A stretch of DNA of 64,000 nt from Pipra filicauda (taxonomy: Eukaryota > Chordata > Aves > Passeriformes > Pipridae). Shown piece by piece: positions 63,490-64,000 of this stretch (positions are counted from its first letter, which is position 1; the number at the start of each line of letters is the position of its first letter). The notes under the pieces are model-generated. The model was not told the DNA's origin. It saw only the letters and a list, made by a program, of their open reading frames with translations, and ran no database searches. Location of the stretch: the NCBI RefSeq assembly GCF_003945595.2, contig NW_024104765.1:2294001-2358000 (forward strand), given 5' to 3'. The translations under genes were made by a program, and so were the position numbers.

Positions 63490-64000
63490 AGATGTAAAAT
63501 GTTATCCTGCTGCTTGAGCAGAAGACAGCCAGAAAGACAATATCCCATGAAAACTTGTGTTGAGAAAGCAGCTGCCAGGAAAGTTAAGGTCAAGTAATAA
63601 GGTCATTTCAGCTCCTCAAAACTGCAACAATTTTGTGGCTGAATGCCATTTGACCCCGCTGGGCAAGAAACCCGGAGGCTGCTGCTGCTAAGTGATAGGA
63701 CCATCTTCACAGGGCAACCACACAGGCAAATTTTGCAGGCTCAATTTATACCATGGCTAAACAGCAAAGCACTTGCTTTCTGGCAAAGAGGAGGAAAGAG
63801 TGCTGTTTCCCTTGAACATCACTCTGAACACATAGAACAGGTGTCAGTAAAGAGGCAGTTCCTTACATGTATCCACAGGAAACCAAACATCTGACCTGCC
63901 CGGCTGTCTGGTAGGAGGCTTGACCCCACTTTGGGGGTAGATGAAGCAAATGAACAGGAACCAAACATCAGCTGTACATGGTGTCCAATCCCTCCTCATT
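63490..64000. other. Unassigned higher-GC sequence at window end
   Basis: This is a moderately GC-rich stretch with an open plus-strand frame of 83 codons (63643-63894). I do not recognise the peptide. Base composition differs from the preceding AT-rich DNA, so it may be the beginning of a repeat or exon that continues past the window edge. Confidence 0.3.

Noticed and set aside
1..64000. CRISPR arrays, bacterial operons, rRNA or phage-like modules
   Set aside because: There are no regularly spaced identical repeats with unique spacers, no dense coding and no conserved rRNA segments. All signs point to vertebrate nuclear DNA.

Overview
The window looks like AT-rich bird nuclear DNA, most likely from a passerine. 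Evidence for a bird: several CR1 LINE fragments end in the ATTCTATG/ATTCTGTG octamer tail, and ERV-L-type LTR elements are present. Evidence for a passerine: one short element joins a tRNA-Ile-like head to a CR1-type 3' tail, the architecture of the songbird SINE TguSINE1. There is no bacterial-type gene organisation, and I recognise no complete cellular protein-coding gene. The window reads as intergenic or long-intron DNA. By my own boundaries, recognisable repeats cover about 12 kb, or roughly one fifth.

Layout. 1-8.5 kb: unique AT-rich DNA with one possible small exon (4605-4693). 8.5-9.55 kb: a cluster of three CR1 fragments, two on the minus strand and one inverted. 9.55-20.5 kb: unique DNA with a second, better exon candidate (12483-12564). 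20.5 kb: an internally deleted CR1. 23205-28180: a degraded endogenous retrovirus on the minus strand. It has paired LTRs of 391 and 393 bp, a 5-bp target duplication with one mismatch, a tRNA-Gly-type primer binding site, a gag remnant, RT, RNase H and integrase remnants, a polypurine tract and no visible env. A separate 597-bp LTR-like block (24462-25058) is nested inside its integrase region. 28.2-35.3 kb: unique AT-rich DNA. 35269-36248 and 41565-42588: two related solo LTRs on the plus strand, each with short target duplications. An old diverged CR1-like LINE lies between them (about 38.2-38.7 kb). 46.6-47.1 kb: a CR1 3' end and the tRNA-Ile/CR1 SINE. 50591-51088: a third solo LTR of a different family. 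52.0-57.2 kb: a CR1-rich stretch that also holds a four-copy tandem repeat of about 145-185 bp with TTAGGG-like hexamers (54.1-54.8 kb). 57.2-64 kb: unique DNA with two higher-GC patches I cannot assign.

The elements do not form a pathway. The ERV remnants are parts of one dead gag-pol unit read right to left, and the CR1 and SINE copies are retroposition products. No coherent undescribed system is visible. The items most worth checking are the two exon candidates, the telomere-like tandem repeat, the nested LTR and the unusual CR1 tail segment.
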